Assembly: GCA_020845755.1 (NCBI GenBank)
Contig: JADLFE010000007.1
Span: forward strand, 62,001-126,000
From: Phycisphaerales bacterium
GTDB taxonomy: Bacteria; Planctomycetota; Phycisphaerae; Phycisphaerales; UBA1924
Reading direction: 5' to 3'
Length of the DNA stretch: 64,000 bases
Below the pieces are notes generated by a model. The model was not told where the DNA came from and did no database searches. It saw only the letters and a program-made list of their open reading frames with translations. Positions 9,129-18,555 of the stretch are shown in pieces. Position numbers and translations under genes: made by a program. The stretch's first letter is position 1. Every line of letters begins with the position of its first letter.

Positions 9129-9818
9129 TCAGTGGCGATCGACGCGGTAGAGATTGGCCGCGGTGATGTAGACGCGGACCTCCGGGTCGAGGAGTTCGTC
9201 GAGTTCGGGCGATTCGGGGTTGCGGGCGAGCAGTTCTCGCACATGAGTCGATGATGTCTCGTTGTGCGTTCGTGTTTCGAGGCGTGTGGACCACTTGGCC
9301 AGTTCGTCGTCGCTCCAGAAGCCGGTTTCGCGCATCGCCTTGAGCAACTGGTGCCCGTGGTTGTCGGGTGGGCGGAGCATCACGATGGGGTCGGCGAGTT
9401 CGATGATCTCTCGCGGCTGCTTCCAGCGGTGGAACTCGCGGGCCTGATCGCTCCCGATCAGCAGACGCATGATGGTCTCGGGGCATTGCTCGCGGGCGCG
9501 GTTGAGCGTGTCGATGGTGTAACTCGCCCCGGCCCGGTCGATCTCGTCGGTCCAGATGAAGACGTTACTGCGGCGCTTGGCGGCCAGGCGCAGCATGGCG
9601 ACGCGATCGGCGTCGGTGGCGGCGGGGCTCACGTCCTTGTGGGGCGAGCGGGCAGCGGGCACGACGACCAGGGCCGCATCGTCGCCCATCCAGTCATCGC
9701 GGACGACGCAGGCGAGATCGAGGTGCGCGGCGTGGGGCGGGTCGAAGGTGCCGCCGAAGAAGAGGGCGCGCTCGCAGCCCTCGGGGATGGGGATGGGCGT
9801 GGAGCGCGGGACGGGCAT
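9129..9818 (-). CDS. nadD: Nicotinate-nucleotide adenylyltransferase
   Basis: The 229-residue protein shows the nucleotidyltransferase signature FFGGTFDPPHAAH (residues 20-32) and a C-terminal SSTHVR (191-196), equivalent to the ISSTxxR motif. 'PHKD' around residue 61 and 'LLIGSDQAREFHRWKQP' (121-137) are also NadD hallmarks. NadD joins nicotinate mononucleotide and ATP to give deamido-NAD, the shared step of NAD synthesis in the cytoplasm. The gene is convergent with the GT-C-like gene and stands alone here. Length is normal for the family. Confidence 0.93.
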   Translation of the reverse strand: MPVPRSTPIPIPEGCERALFFGGTFDPPHAAHLDLACVVRDDWMGDDAALVVVPAARSPHKDVSPAATDADRVAMLRLAAKRRSNVFIWTDEIDRAGASYTIDTLNRAREQCPETIMRLLIGSDQAREFHRWKQPREIIELADPIVMLRPPDNHGHQLLKAMRETGFWSDDELAKWSTRLETRTHNETSSTHVRELLARNPESPELDELLDPEVRVYITAANLYRVDRH

Positions 9819-10047
9819 GTGGAGATGCTAGCGGAATCCGGAGGGGCGTGTGCGAGTCAATCCGATTCGACAGGAGTCGTTCGGGTTCGAGCGTGGCGCT
9901 CACGATCGGCACGAATATCACGTCCGCAATCACCCTCCCACTCTCACCTCCGCGCCCCCGCGATCCCTCGGGGCGTCCTTCGCGTTGTTCGAGAACTTCG
10001 AGTTCCCTCTTTCACTCCGCGGCCTCGGCGTTCACCGAGATCATCTC

Positions 10048-10563
10048 CTACTTCATCGCGTGCATCTGTTTCGCCGCCCGATCTCTGTTCCATTTCTCGA
10101 ACGCCGCGGGGTGGTCCTTCACCAGTTTCACCAGTTGCGTCATTGTGCAGCACAAGCGCACCGATGCCTTCCTGGCATCCAACCCCGCGGCATAGATCAC
10201 GTCCAACGCCTCCGCCAGGAGCGCCGGAAAATCCCAATGCTCCGGGTTGCACACGATCCGCGCGTCCTTGCACCGCGACATCCACAGCGCCGAGCGGATC
10301 TCGCCCGACGGCACGCCGAGCCGCACTTCGGTCGCCAGCGCCAGCCGCAACCGAAAGATCGCCACACGATGATTCTCAATCGAACTCCGCCGCTCGCCGG
10401 CGTGGGCGCTCACGCCCGTGGGCATGTGCGTGAGCGTCACCTTCGTCTCGACCTTGTTGCGATTCTGTCCGCCCGGTCCGGACGATCGCCCCTTGGCAAC
10501 CTCGCATTGCGACAGGAGCATCTCATCGTCGATCGCCGCGGGATGTGTGGGCCGTTCGATCAC
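10048..10563 (-). CDS. Release factor-like GGQ protein (ArfB/RF-1 domain)
   Basis: The 171-residue protein contains 'GRSSGPGGQNRNKVET' with the GGQ tripeptide at residues 31-33, the motif that triggers peptidyl-tRNA hydrolysis in class I release factors. It lacks the stop-codon recognition domain, so it belongs with ArfB (YaeJ) or the short 'release factor-like' proteins that rescue stalled ribosomes. The C-terminus is basic (NRDRAAKQMHAMK) but shorter than the Lys/Arg tail with which E. coli ArfB enters the empty mRNA channel. The start is GTG with no good ribosome site. The gene lies about 120 bases downstream of tsaD, on the same strand. Confidence 0.85.
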   Translation of the reverse strand: MIERPTHPAAIDDEMLLSQCEVAKGRSSGPGGQNRNKVETKVTLTHMPTGVSAHAGERRSSIENHRVAIFRLRLALATEVRLGVPSGEIRSALWMSRCKDARIVCNPEHWDFPALLAEALDVIYAAGLDARKASVRLCCTMTQLVKLVKDHPAAFEKWNRDRAAKQMHAMK

Positions 10564-10684
10564 GCTGAATCAGCCTACCAACCGAATGCGCACCCGTGTC
10601 ATTGTCGTCAACCACATCAAAGGCAGGGCTCAACTTCCGTCTCTTCGTTTCTTCCACCAATGCCTCGTGCCAAGTGACTCTGCC

Positions 10685-11740
10685 TCAACCCCCCGTCGTC
10701 GGAGCGGCGGCCAAGTCCCAGCCGCTTCGTTCGCCCGCGGCGAGTTTCACTTCTCCCAGGCCTGCGATCATCGCCGCGTTGTCCACGCACAGGTTCATCG
10801 CCGGGATGACGAGCGGCAGCCCGCGTTTCTTCGCCAGTTCCGACAGTTCGCGGCGCAGGCGCGAGTTGGCCGTCACGCCGCCGCCCGCGATAATCGCGCG
10901 GTACGGATCGCCCGCATCGCGCGCTCCTCGCTCCAGGGCGCGCTCCAACTTCACGATCGCGGCCTTGACCGCCGCACGCTGAAAACTCGCCGCCAGGTTC
11001 ACGCGGCGAGAATCCGTCATGGGCGGCGGCGCATCGATCTTCCCCGGCACGCCGCGGACTTCGTAGAGCATCGCCGTTTTGAGCCCCGAGAACGAGAAGT
11101 CCAGCGAATCTGGCCCGAGGCGGCTCACGGGCAGGTCCACTTCGCGATCGTTCGCCCCCTGTGTCTGCGCCAACGTGTCGAGATTCGGCCCGCCCGGGAA
11201 CGGCAGGCCCAGGATCACCGCCGCCTTGTCGAACGCCTCGCCCATCGCGTCGTCGATCGTTGCGCCGAGCCTCTTCAATCTCGTCCAGGATCGCACGAGA
11301 TACAGCGACGTATGCCCGCCCGAAACCACGAGCCCGAGCGCCGGAAATTCGATGTTCGCCGCTTCCCGTCCCCCGCCGCTCAACATCCCCGCAAACAAAT
11401 GCGAGTGAACATGATCCACACCGATCAGCGGCACCGACAGCGACCAGGCCAGCGCCTTGGCCGCCGCAACCCCGACCAGGAGCGAGCCGATGAGCCCCGG
11501 CCTGTTGCCGACGGCGATGCCCTCGATCTCGCGCGGCGCCACGCCGGCATCCGCCAGCGATCGCGCGACAATCGGCATGATCCGTTCAAGGTGCGCCCGG
11601 CTGGCGAGTTCCGGCACGACGCCGCCGTACTGCTCGTGCAACTCCGTCTGCGACGCAACCACCGACGAGAGGACGCACCCATCGCGCACCACCGCCGCCG
11701 CCGTCTCGTCACAACTGGTTTCAATCCCAAGAACACGCAT
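10685..11740 (-). CDS. tsaD: tRNA N6-adenosine threonylcarbamoyltransferase
   Basis: The 351-residue protein begins MRVLGIETSCDETAAAVV and has 'GVVPELASRAHLERIMP' and 'GVDHVHSHLFAG', the conserved TsaD/Kae1 segments including the metal-binding His residues. 'VSGGHTSLYLV' and 'IAGGGVTANSRLR' complete the ASKHA-type nucleotide fold. TsaD transfers the threonylcarbamoyl group onto A37 of tRNAs that read ANN codons, in the cytoplasm, with TsaB and TsaE as partners in most bacteria. Neither partner is visible in this window. Length is typical. Confidence 0.95.
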   Translation of the reverse strand: MRVLGIETSCDETAAAVVRDGCVLSSVVASQTELHEQYGGVVPELASRAHLERIMPIVARSLADAGVAPREIEGIAVGNRPGLIGSLLVGVAAAKALAWSLSVPLIGVDHVHSHLFAGMLSGGGREAANIEFPALGLVVSGGHTSLYLVRSWTRLKRLGATIDDAMGEAFDKAAVILGLPFPGGPNLDTLAQTQGANDREVDLPVSRLGPDSLDFSFSGLKTAMLYEVRGVPGKIDAPPPMTDSRRVNLAASFQRAAVKAAIVKLERALERGARDAGDPYRAIIAGGGVTANSRLRRELSELAKKRGLPLVIPAMNLCVDNAAMIAGLGEVKLAAGERSGWDLAAAPTTGG

Positions 11741-11907
11741 GGTTCATCCGGCGCACGCGACGCCATCCACCGCATCGCCCGTCCTCTCGGGAGGCGCCAG
11801 ATTAGAGGACCGACACGACCCCGACGCGGCGATCTCGTCGTGCCAGCAAAGTCGGTTCCTGCGGCCTCCCCTGTCTGGCTGCTTCGCTGACTTGCTCGTT
11901 CCCCGTC

Positions 11908-13584
11908 CTACTTCTGCGGCTCTGGCTTTGCCGGTGGCTGCTCGGGCGTTGTCGACTGGGGCTTCAACCCGGCGTCGATCAGACCCTGCTCGGGCGCGAT
12001 CGGCGGCAGGCTGAGCGTCGTGACAAGTTTGCCGTCCTTGTCGAAGACCTGCACCCTCCCGCCCGCGACGTTGACATCATCACCCCACAGATCGACGGGC
12101 GGCACCGGAGTGGCCGCGTTCTCAAGGGAGGCGATTCGTTTGTCGAGGCGGACCAGTTCGCGCTCGATGGCATCGCGAGTGTCGGTGAGTTTCTTCAACT
12201 CGCCGCCGGCGATCGTCGACTTGGCACCCTCCTCGCCTGTTGGCAGCCACTGGCCGGCATCCACGCGGAGTTGGACGGCCTTGACGGCCGCGGCGAGTTG
12301 TTTGTCCTTCAGGTACCCGAGAATCCAGTCGGGGTCCGACCAGCGTTCGGCCGCGTCGCGTGCGGCGTCGGCGCGCATGACGTCGACCTGGCGACGAACC
12401 TTGATCAGTTCGACCAGTTCGTCATCGGTCATCGGGACGAAGAACCCGGGGGTTGGATCAACGCCCCACTCCTGCGAATCGTCCTTGCGCTGGATGCTCC
12501 TGCCGCTGGGCAGGTAATAGCGCTGTTCGGTGATTTTGAGTTCGCCGCCCTCGGTGTTGTCGACCTGGTACACGTTCTGCACAAGGCCCTTGCCGAAACT
12601 GCGTGTACCGACGACGATCGCGCGGTTGTTGTCGACCAGCGCACCGGAGAGGACCTCACTGGCGGATGCGGACTGCCCGTTCACGATGATCGCGATCGGG
12701 AAATCGGGGAGTGTTCCCTCGGAGTGTGCCCGCGCGACCTCGTCGGCGTACGCGCGTCCCTTGGTGCTGACGATGATCCCGTCCTTGAGGAACATGTCGG
12801 CGATGTTCTCCGCTTCGTTCAGGAGCCCGCCGGGATTCCAGCGAAGATCGAGCACGAGGCCCTTGAGTTTGCCCTCGGGCGCGCCCGCCGCGACGAGCGC
12901 CGCCGCCAGTTCCTGCGAGACCTGCGGCGTGAACTGGGAGAGGCGCACGTACGCGATACCGCGGGACGGATCGATCACATACTCCCACTTGTTCGCGTCC
13001 GTCGCGTCGCGGTGGAAGCCCTTCACCGACCGCGTCTTGATCCGATCGCGCGTGATCGGGATCGTCAGTTTCTGCGAGCCACGCTCGATCAGCAGCGTCA
13101 CCGATGTGCCCGGCGTGCCCTGGAGCAGGTTGATGCAGTCGTCGACCGACAGGCCCTGCGTCGACTTCCCGTCGATCTCCAGGACTTTGTCCTCCGCCAT
13201 CAGCCCCGCCTTGAACGCCGGTGAATCCTCCAGCGGCGACACGATCACCAGCCAGCCCTTGTCCGTGTTCACGCTGGCGCCGATCCCGACATACTCGCCC
13301 GTCAGGCTCTTGTTGAACTCCTGGCGATCCGCGGGCGGCACGTACACCGTGTATGGATCGTTCAGCGAATCGAGCATCCCCTTGATCGCGCCCGCCTGCA
13401 ACACCTTGTCGTCCGGCACGTCGACATACGTCTTGTCCAACTGAGACTTGATCGTGATGATCGGGTCGAGGAACGCGTAGTTGTTCGGCTTGTTGTCCAG
13501 CGTCAACGCCAGCCCCGTCGCGCCCAGCACCACGCCGAAGCCGACCGCCAGCGACACCTCGAACAACACTCGCCCATTCTTCAA
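11908..13584 (-). CDS. C-terminal processing peptidase, S41 family (CtpA-like)
   Basis: From a TTG start at 13584 the protein has 558 residues. It has a signal-anchor helix at about 8-28, a PDZ domain at about 90-175, and the S41 core with NGQSASASE (catalytic Ser near 307) and SFGKGLVQ (catalytic Lys near 332), the Ser/Lys dyad of tail-specific proteases. The C-terminal region has a coiled-coil segment (ELKKLTDTRDAIERELVRL) and a Pro/Lys tail. The TTG is chosen because GGAGG lies six bases upstream and a promoter overlaps the next in-frame ATG (13653). CtpA-type enzymes trim C-termini of periplasmic proteins. The gene is divergent from hflX. Confidence 0.92.
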   Translation of the reverse strand: MKNGRVLFEVSLAVGFGVVLGATGLALTLDNKPNNYAFLDPIITIKSQLDKTYVDVPDDKVLQAGAIKGMLDSLNDPYTVYVPPADRQEFNKSLTGEYVGIGASVNTDKGWLVIVSPLEDSPAFKAGLMAEDKVLEIDGKSTQGLSVDDCINLLQGTPGTSVTLLIERGSQKLTIPITRDRIKTRSVKGFHRDATDANKWEYVIDPSRGIAYVRLSQFTPQVSQELAAALVAAGAPEGKLKGLVLDLRWNPGGLLNEAENIADMFLKDGIIVSTKGRAYADEVARAHSEGTLPDFPIAIIVNGQSASASEVLSGALVDNNRAIVVGTRSFGKGLVQNVYQVDNTEGGELKITEQRYYLPSGRSIQRKDDSQEWGVDPTPGFFVPMTDDELVELIKVRRQVDVMRADAARDAAERWSDPDWILGYLKDKQLAAAVKAVQLRVDAGQWLPTGEEGAKSTIAGGELKKLTDTRDAIERELVRLDKRIASLENAATPVPPVDLWGDDVNVAGGRVQVFDKDGKLVTTLSLPPIAPEQGLIDAGLKPQSTTPEQPPAKPEPQK

Positions 13585-13634
13585 TCCACACCTCCGACCC
13601 GCGTGTGTCTTCCGAACAACCCGAACCAGTCCCA

Positions 13635-13664
13635 ATCGTATCCGATCGGCCATCACCATCACAA
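13635..13664 (-). promoter_or_regulatory. Predicted sigma70-type promoter of the S41 protease gene
   Basis: On the minus strand, TTGTGA (13659-13664) and TACGAT (13635-13640) are separated by 18 bases, giving a start near 13628 and a leader of about 40 bases before the TTG codon. It lies in the 334-base gap between this gene and hflX, where I see no other coding feature. The -35 box is a moderate match, so this is a prediction. Confidence 0.4.
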
Positions 13665-13918
13665 TCCGACAGTTTCCCCAACCTCGCCCGATCATCCCGG
13701 CCCGTCTATCATCGTCCCGCCATGATCTTCTGATCCGCATCCACCGCGCCACGGCCCGATCGCGTCCCTGGGCTTCCTCCCAACGGAATTCCCCGGCGCG
13801 CCATGCCCGGGCTTTGCGGGCGTATCCCCCCAATCATCGTTTTCACGACCCTTCTATACCGCCGCGCGCCCCGCCCGGTTCACACCAAACGGCCGCGCCC
13901 CGAAAGGCCCCTCCCTTT

Positions 13919-15283
13919 ATGCCAGCCCCTCAGGAACGCACCGAACTCAAGGTCCAGAGCGAGCGCGCCATCGTCGCCGCCGTCCGCCTCCCTGATTCCA
14001 ATCACAATCCCGCCGATCCCTTCGGAGAACTCCGCTCTCTGGCCGAGCAGGCCGGTGCCGTCATCGTCGGCGAACTCACCCAGAACCTCACCAAGCCCGT
14101 CGCGGGCACCTACATGGGCACCGGCAAGATCGAGGAACTCGGGCGTCTGTGCGAGGCCCTCGACGCCACCACCGTCATCTTCGACCATGATCTCTCGCCA
14201 AAGCAACTCGCCAAGATCGAAGAGATCACCAAGCGCAAGGTCGTCGATCGCTCCGAACTGATCCTCGACATCTTCGCCTCCCGTGCCAGCACCCACGAGG
14301 CCCAACTCCAGGTCGAACTCGCCCAACTCGAATACACCTACCCACGCCTCCGCGCCATGTGGTCTCACCTCGAACGCATCGTCGGCGCCGGCGGCATCGC
14401 CGGCATCGGCACCCGCGGCCCGGGCGAGCAGCAGCTCGAGATCGACCGGCGACTCGTCCAGTCACGCAAGAACGATCTCCAGCGCGAACTCCGCGAAATC
14501 CAGGCACGCAAACGCCGCGAGGTCCAGGCACGCAAACAGGAGCACTTCACCGTCGGTATCGTCGGATACACCAACGCCGGCAAGAGCACCCTCTTCAACA
14601 CCCTCACCGCCGGCGGCGCCTACGCCGACAACCGTCTCTTCGCGACCCTCATGACCCGCACCCGCCAGTGGGACCTGGGCGGCGGGCACAACGTCATGCT
14701 CAGCGACACCGTCGGCTTCGTCCGCGATCTCCCCCACAACCTCATCGCCTCCTTCAAGGCCACCCTCGAAGAAGCAACCCACGCCGATGTTCTCCTCATC
14801 GTCCTCGATGTCTCCGATCCCGCCGCGGCGCTCCATTACGACACCGTCACCGGCACCCTCGATGAACTCATCGACGAGACCAAGAACGTCGAGAAGTCAC
14901 TCGGCGAGTCCTACCGCCCGCCCGAGCGAGTCCTTCTCCTCAACAAGTCCGATCGACTCAAGGACAACCGCGACATCCTCGTCTGGCAACGCAAAGTCCC
15001 CGGCGCGATCCCCATCTGCGCCCTCCCCTCGCGCAGCGGGCAGCCGCTCGGGCACGCCGAACTCATCGAACGCGTCCGCGCCTCGTCCATCGGCCAACTC
15101 CAGGAAGTCACGATCCGACTCCCGCTCAGCGAAGGCCGCGCGATCCACGCGATCGAGACCCGTGCCACCGTCCTCGCCCGCGACTATGAGGAAAACGCCG
15201 TGCGATTGAAAGCCCGCATCGGCTCTCGCCAACTCCAACTCCTCCGCGCTTCGGGGGTGAAGATGAAGGTCGAGAACTCGTAG
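13919..15283 (+). CDS. hflX: Ribosome-associated GTPase HflX
   Basis: The 454-residue protein from the ATG at 13919 has the HflX N-terminal domain with 'GTGKIEELG' (67-75), the glycine-rich linker 'GAGGIAGIGTRGPGE' (156-170), and a GTPase domain with P-loop GYTNAGKS (216-223), DTVGF (263-267) and NKSD. HflX binds the 50S subunit and splits stalled ribosomes, notably after heat stress, and has NTPase activity. The frame is open further upstream, but the region before 13919 is not HflX-like. It meets the ComEA-like gene tail to tail with only six bases between them. Confidence 0.94.
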   Translation: MPAPQERTELKVQSERAIVAAVRLPDSNHNPADPFGELRSLAEQAGAVIVGELTQNLTKPVAGTYMGTGKIEELGRLCEALDATTVIFDHDLSPKQLAKIEEITKRKVVDRSELILDIFASRASTHEAQLQVELAQLEYTYPRLRAMWSHLERIVGAGGIAGIGTRGPGEQQLEIDRRLVQSRKNDLQRELREIQARKRREVQARKQEHFTVGIVGYTNAGKSTLFNTLTAGGAYADNRLFATLMTRTRQWDLGGGHNVMLSDTVGFVRDLPHNLIASFKATLEEATHADVLLIVLDVSDPAAALHYDTVTGTLDELIDETKNVEKSLGESYRPPERVLLLNKSDRLKDNRDILVWQRKVPGAIPICALPSRSGQPLGHAELIERVRASSIGQLQEVTIRLPLSEGRAIHAIETRATVLARDYEENAVRLKARIGSRQLQLLRASGVKMKVENS

Positions 15284-15289
15284 CCGGGT

Positions 15290-15652
15290 CTAGCGTGGCC
15301 GTGCCTGGACACACTCCACCAGGGGCGAAACGCGCTCGATGGTGCCCTTGCCGATGCCGCGAACGCGGTCGAGGTCCTGTGCCGAGCGGAACGGACCGTC
15401 CTTCTGGCGCGATTCGACGATCCGAGCAGCCAGGGCCGGCCCGATCTCGGGGAGCAATTCGATCTCGGCGAGCGATGCGGCATTGAGGTCGATCGGCGAG
15501 GGGCGTGGCGCGGCGAGCGTCCGCTCGCGCCGGTCATGGATCGTGATGCCGAGCACAAGCAGGCTCGCGGCAAGGAGCACGAGGGCGACGATCCGGTCGG
15601 CACGTCGGTCGATCTCGTCGGACGATGGCCATGGATCCGACACGTCGGTCAT
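15290..15652 (-). CDS. ComEA-like helix-hairpin-helix protein
   Basis: The 120-residue protein has one membrane helix at about residues 23-40 and then a tandem helix-hairpin-helix unit: 'IDLNAASLAEIELLPEIGPALAARIVESR' (starting about residue 54, cut here to key residues N56, L63, I70, G71, A75) and 'DLDRVRGIGKGTIERV'. This is the ComEA fold, which binds double-stranded DNA at the outer face of the membrane during natural transformation, though similar short proteins are common outside competence loci. No other com gene is visible nearby. The next gene upstream, the GH10-like protein, ends only 24 bases away on the same strand, so the two may be cotranscribed. Confidence 0.85.
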   Translation of the reverse strand: MTDVSDPWPSSDEIDRRADRIVALVLLAASLLVLGITIHDRRERTLAAPRPSPIDLNAASLAEIELLPEIGPALAARIVESRQKDGPFRSAQDLDRVRGIGKGTIERVSPLVECVQARPR

Positions 15653-15676
15653 CCTCTCGCGCCGCGTTTCGTGAGG

Positions 15677-17356
15677 TCAGACTCCGGCCAAGCCCGCGAA
15701 CGACTTGCCGGCGCGCAGGGCCTGCCTGATCTGGGCCATGCGGAGAGCCGCGGGCTTGGGGGCGCCGGCCTGGGATGCGATGCCGCCGCCCGGCATCTCG
15801 GCGCGGGGCGAGCCGTCGCCCAGGTCCTGCCAGCAGACGCTCTGGACATAAGGCTTTGACACGCAGATCGCCAGCAGTTTCCCGAGCCAGTCCGCCTGCG
15901 TGGTTTCGTTCCAAGGCGTGCGCCAGAAACCGCCGTCGCGCGCCGGATCACCGCTGGAGGTGGTGGGTGCGCTGGGAACACCGGCGGTGACGACCAGCGG
16001 CTTCTGGAGGGATGCATAGCGGTCCAGGAGCGACGAGATGGCCATGAGATCGCGCGTCGTGCGTCCCTGGGCCGCGTGGCCCATCTGGAGGCGCAGCCCG
16101 ATCGCGTCGACCGCCAGCCCCGCCTGCACGATCGCCTCGGCATACATGTGGGGAGGTAGGCTCCGCTTCTGCTCGGCGTGGTACTCGCCCCACGGCTGGG
16201 CGATGTCCACCTCGATCTTTGCCGCCGGATGGAGTTTCTTGACCACCAGCACACACAATCGAGTCAGGTCCATGATCTGCTCGAAACTGAGTTTGAAGTT
16301 CGTGTTGACGTGGAGCCCCGAGCACACCGACCAGCGCGACACGGTGCGCCGGTAACGCGTCACGATCTGCTGCACATGGTCGTAGACCAGTTCGCGGAGC
16401 GTCTCGTAATCGTTCTCCCAGATGTACAGCCACTCGGGCACACAGGACGCCCGCAGGTCGATCAGCGGCCCGCCGAAGACCGGCACCTTGGCGTGACGCA
16501 CCGCCCACTCGATCCAGCGATCGGTCGGGGCGAAGTCGTATTTGCCCTCGCCCGGCTCGAGGTCGATCCAGCGCATCGGACAGCGGACGAAATCGCACGC
16601 GCCCGCCGCGACTTTCTGCAGTGATTCGCTGAATTGATCGGGGCTGACGGCACAACCGACCATCGGCGCACCGGGGAGAACCGCGTAGTCCGTTCCCGGC
16701 ACGACCACCGCGTGCCCGGGCGTCGGCGCTTCGCCCACGATCGACGTGTACTGCTGCGACGCCTTGGCGAAGGCCTTGCCGCTCAGACGCGATTCGAGTG
16801 CCCGGTCGGCGTGACGCATCGCGAGTTTGTCGCCGGCGTCGACGGCCTGGGCGAGGGCCGCCCGCGCCAGGCGATCGGCATCGATCGCCGCCCCGTCCTT
16901 CGAACTTCGCTGCGCAACGATCGCCTGGGTGAAGGTCTGCCGCGCCAGTTCAAATTCCTGGAGAACCTCGTCGTCGGCGGGGAGATCGAACATCCCCCAC
17001 TCCTCGAGTCTGTTGAGGAACTCCATGATCCGATGGCGCGCCAGTTCCAGCGAGAGCAGGTACGGCGTGTCGCGCTCCGGGAGCAGCGTCGTCCGCAGCG
17101 TCAGCAGGCCCTGGGCCCCGTCGCCCCCCTTGGGAATCGCCTGATCCGCCGGTGCCCTGCGGAGCATCGGTGAATCAACCGGATACTGCACGGTGAGCGC
17201 GGCGGCGTCGGTCGCGGCCTTTTCGCAGACCAGCCTTCCCTGGTCGAGCCGAACCGGCGACTGGAGCGGCAACTCGCCCGCGATACTGGTGTATGCCAGA
17301 CGCGACGGCCACTCGCGCAACGGACCTTCGGAATCAAACACCGCGAAACTGAGCAT
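15677..17356 (-). CDS. GH10-like TIM-barrel protein lacking both catalytic glutamates
   Basis: The 559-residue protein starts at the ATG at 17356 (GGAGGT 11 bases upstream). The first 220 residues are unfamiliar. Residues of about 230-480 follow the pattern of a family 10 xylanase: 'FVRCPMRWIDLEPGEGKYDF' (stands for the ExxxKW..EP.rG.ydF region), 'VPVFGGPLID', 'VPEWL', and a central strand. However, the acid/base strand WDVVNE reads WSVCSG (342-347), and the nucleophile strand ITELD after 'IGLRLQMGH' reads VTAGV (456-460). Both catalytic Glu are therefore absent. It has no signal peptide. It may bind carbohydrate or be a structural relic. Hydrolase activity is unlikely. Confidence 0.7.
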   Translation of the reverse strand: MLSFAVFDSEGPLREWPSRLAYTSIAGELPLQSPVRLDQGRLVCEKAATDAAALTVQYPVDSPMLRRAPADQAIPKGGDGAQGLLTLRTTLLPERDTPYLLSLELARHRIMEFLNRLEEWGMFDLPADDEVLQEFELARQTFTQAIVAQRSSKDGAAIDADRLARAALAQAVDAGDKLAMRHADRALESRLSGKAFAKASQQYTSIVGEAPTPGHAVVVPGTDYAVLPGAPMVGCAVSPDQFSESLQKVAAGACDFVRCPMRWIDLEPGEGKYDFAPTDRWIEWAVRHAKVPVFGGPLIDLRASCVPEWLYIWENDYETLRELVYDHVQQIVTRYRRTVSRWSVCSGLHVNTNFKLSFEQIMDLTRLCVLVVKKLHPAAKIEVDIAQPWGEYHAEQKRSLPPHMYAEAIVQAGLAVDAIGLRLQMGHAAQGRTTRDLMAISSLLDRYASLQKPLVVTAGVPSAPTTSSGDPARDGGFWRTPWNETTQADWLGKLLAICVSKPYVQSVCWQDLGDGSPRAEMPGGGIASQAGAPKPAALRMAQIRQALRAGKSFAGLAGV

Positions 17357-17507
17357 GCCGGGAACAGACCTCCAGGTGCGCGGCACGAGGCACCGCGCGG
17401 GAAGACCATCATTGTCCGCTTCTCGGCCCGGGCCGCAAGTATCGCGGCGGAATCTTCCGAGGGGCCCGCCCCCCCGGAACCCGACAAGCCCCGACTATCC
17501 TTGGACC

Positions 17508-18452
17508 ATGACTCCCGCCGCATCACATTCCTCATCGGCGTCTGGGCCCGGCCTCTTCCACACCGATCTGGCCCTTCCCGGCATGCGCCGCGGGAAGGTC
17601 CGCGATGTCTATGACCTTCCCGACTCACGCCTCCTCATCGTCGCGTCGGACCGGATCTCGGCCTTTGACGTCGTCATGCCCACGCCCGTCCCGGGAAAAG
17701 GACGCCTCCTGACGAGGCTTTCTCTGTTCTGGCTGCGCTTCATCGAATCACGCGGCCTGGCCACGACCCACCTGCTCAGCGATTCAGTCTCCGACATCCC
17801 GGTCTCGGCCTTCAAGGGCTCGACCCGCGCCATCGACCTCGAAGGCCGCGTCATGATCGGGCGGAAATGCACCGTTGTCCCCATCGAGTGCGTCGTCCGC
17901 GGCTACCTCGAGGGCTCGGGCTGGAGCGAGTACAAGAACACCGGCACGGTCTGCGGCATCGCGCTCCCGCCGGGCCTCCGCCAGTGCGACCGCCTGCCGC
18001 AACCCATCTTCACGCCCGCCACCAAGGAAGAACTCGGCAAGCACGACGAGAACATCGACTTTGCCACCGCGTGCGCGAAGGTCGGCGAGCCGGTGATGAA
18101 CAAACTTCGAGATATGTCGATCGCCATCTACAACGCCGCCAGCGAGCACGCCCGCTTACGCGGCATCATCATCGCGGACACCAAATTTGAATTTGGAATC
18201 CCCGAATCCGGCGGCGATCCGATCGTGATCGACGAGGCGCTCACGCCCGACAGTTCACGCTTCTGGCCCGCCGATACCTACGCGCCCGGCAAGGCCCAGC
18301 GCAGTTTCGACAAGCAGTACCTCCGCGAGTACCTGCAGGACCTCGTCGACCGCGGCCTGTGGAACAAGCAGGCGCCCGGGCCCGAGTTGCCGGAGTCGAT
18401 CGTGAGCGCGACGCTGGACAAGTACCGCGAGGCCTGCGATCGCCTGGTCTGA
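17508..18452 (+). CDS. purC: Phosphoribosylaminoimidazole-succinocarboxamide synthase
   Basis: The 314-residue protein has GKVRDVYDL near residue 28, 'DRISAFDVVMPTPVPGKG', 'ECVVRGYLEGSGW', and 'DEALTPDSSRFWPAD'. All are SAICAR synthetase motifs that bind ATP, CAIR and aspartate. The length of about 310 residues corresponds to the longer, yeast ADE1-like type rather than the short E. coli PurC. The enzyme forms SAICAR from CAIR and aspartate in purine synthesis, in the cytoplasm. The ATG at 17508 begins just before the conserved region. The frame is open further upstream, but that extension is not homologous. It is divergent from the GH10-like gene. Confidence 0.94.
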   Translation: MTPAASHSSSASGPGLFHTDLALPGMRRGKVRDVYDLPDSRLLIVASDRISAFDVVMPTPVPGKGRLLTRLSLFWLRFIESRGLATTHLLSDSVSDIPVSAFKGSTRAIDLEGRVMIGRKCTVVPIECVVRGYLEGSGWSEYKNTGTVCGIALPPGLRQCDRLPQPIFTPATKEELGKHDENIDFATACAKVGEPVMNKLRDMSIAIYNAASEHARLRGIIIADTKFEFGIPESGGDPIVIDEALTPDSSRFWPADTYAPGKAQRSFDKQYLREYLQDLVDRGLWNKQAPGPELPESIVSATLDKYREACDRLV

Positions 18453-18555
18453 CCGCCTGGCACCTGATCCTGTTGCGGCGAAGTCGTCTGCAACCCCCGC
18501 GCTTCGCGGAGGTATATCCTCCGGGTCGCGCTGATCGGCCCGGAAAGGCCAGGCC

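Noticed and set aside
18458-18476. TGGCAC...TTGC resembling a second sigma54 promoter after purC
   Set aside because: The spacing between the two boxes is nine bases, not five, so it does not fit sigma54.
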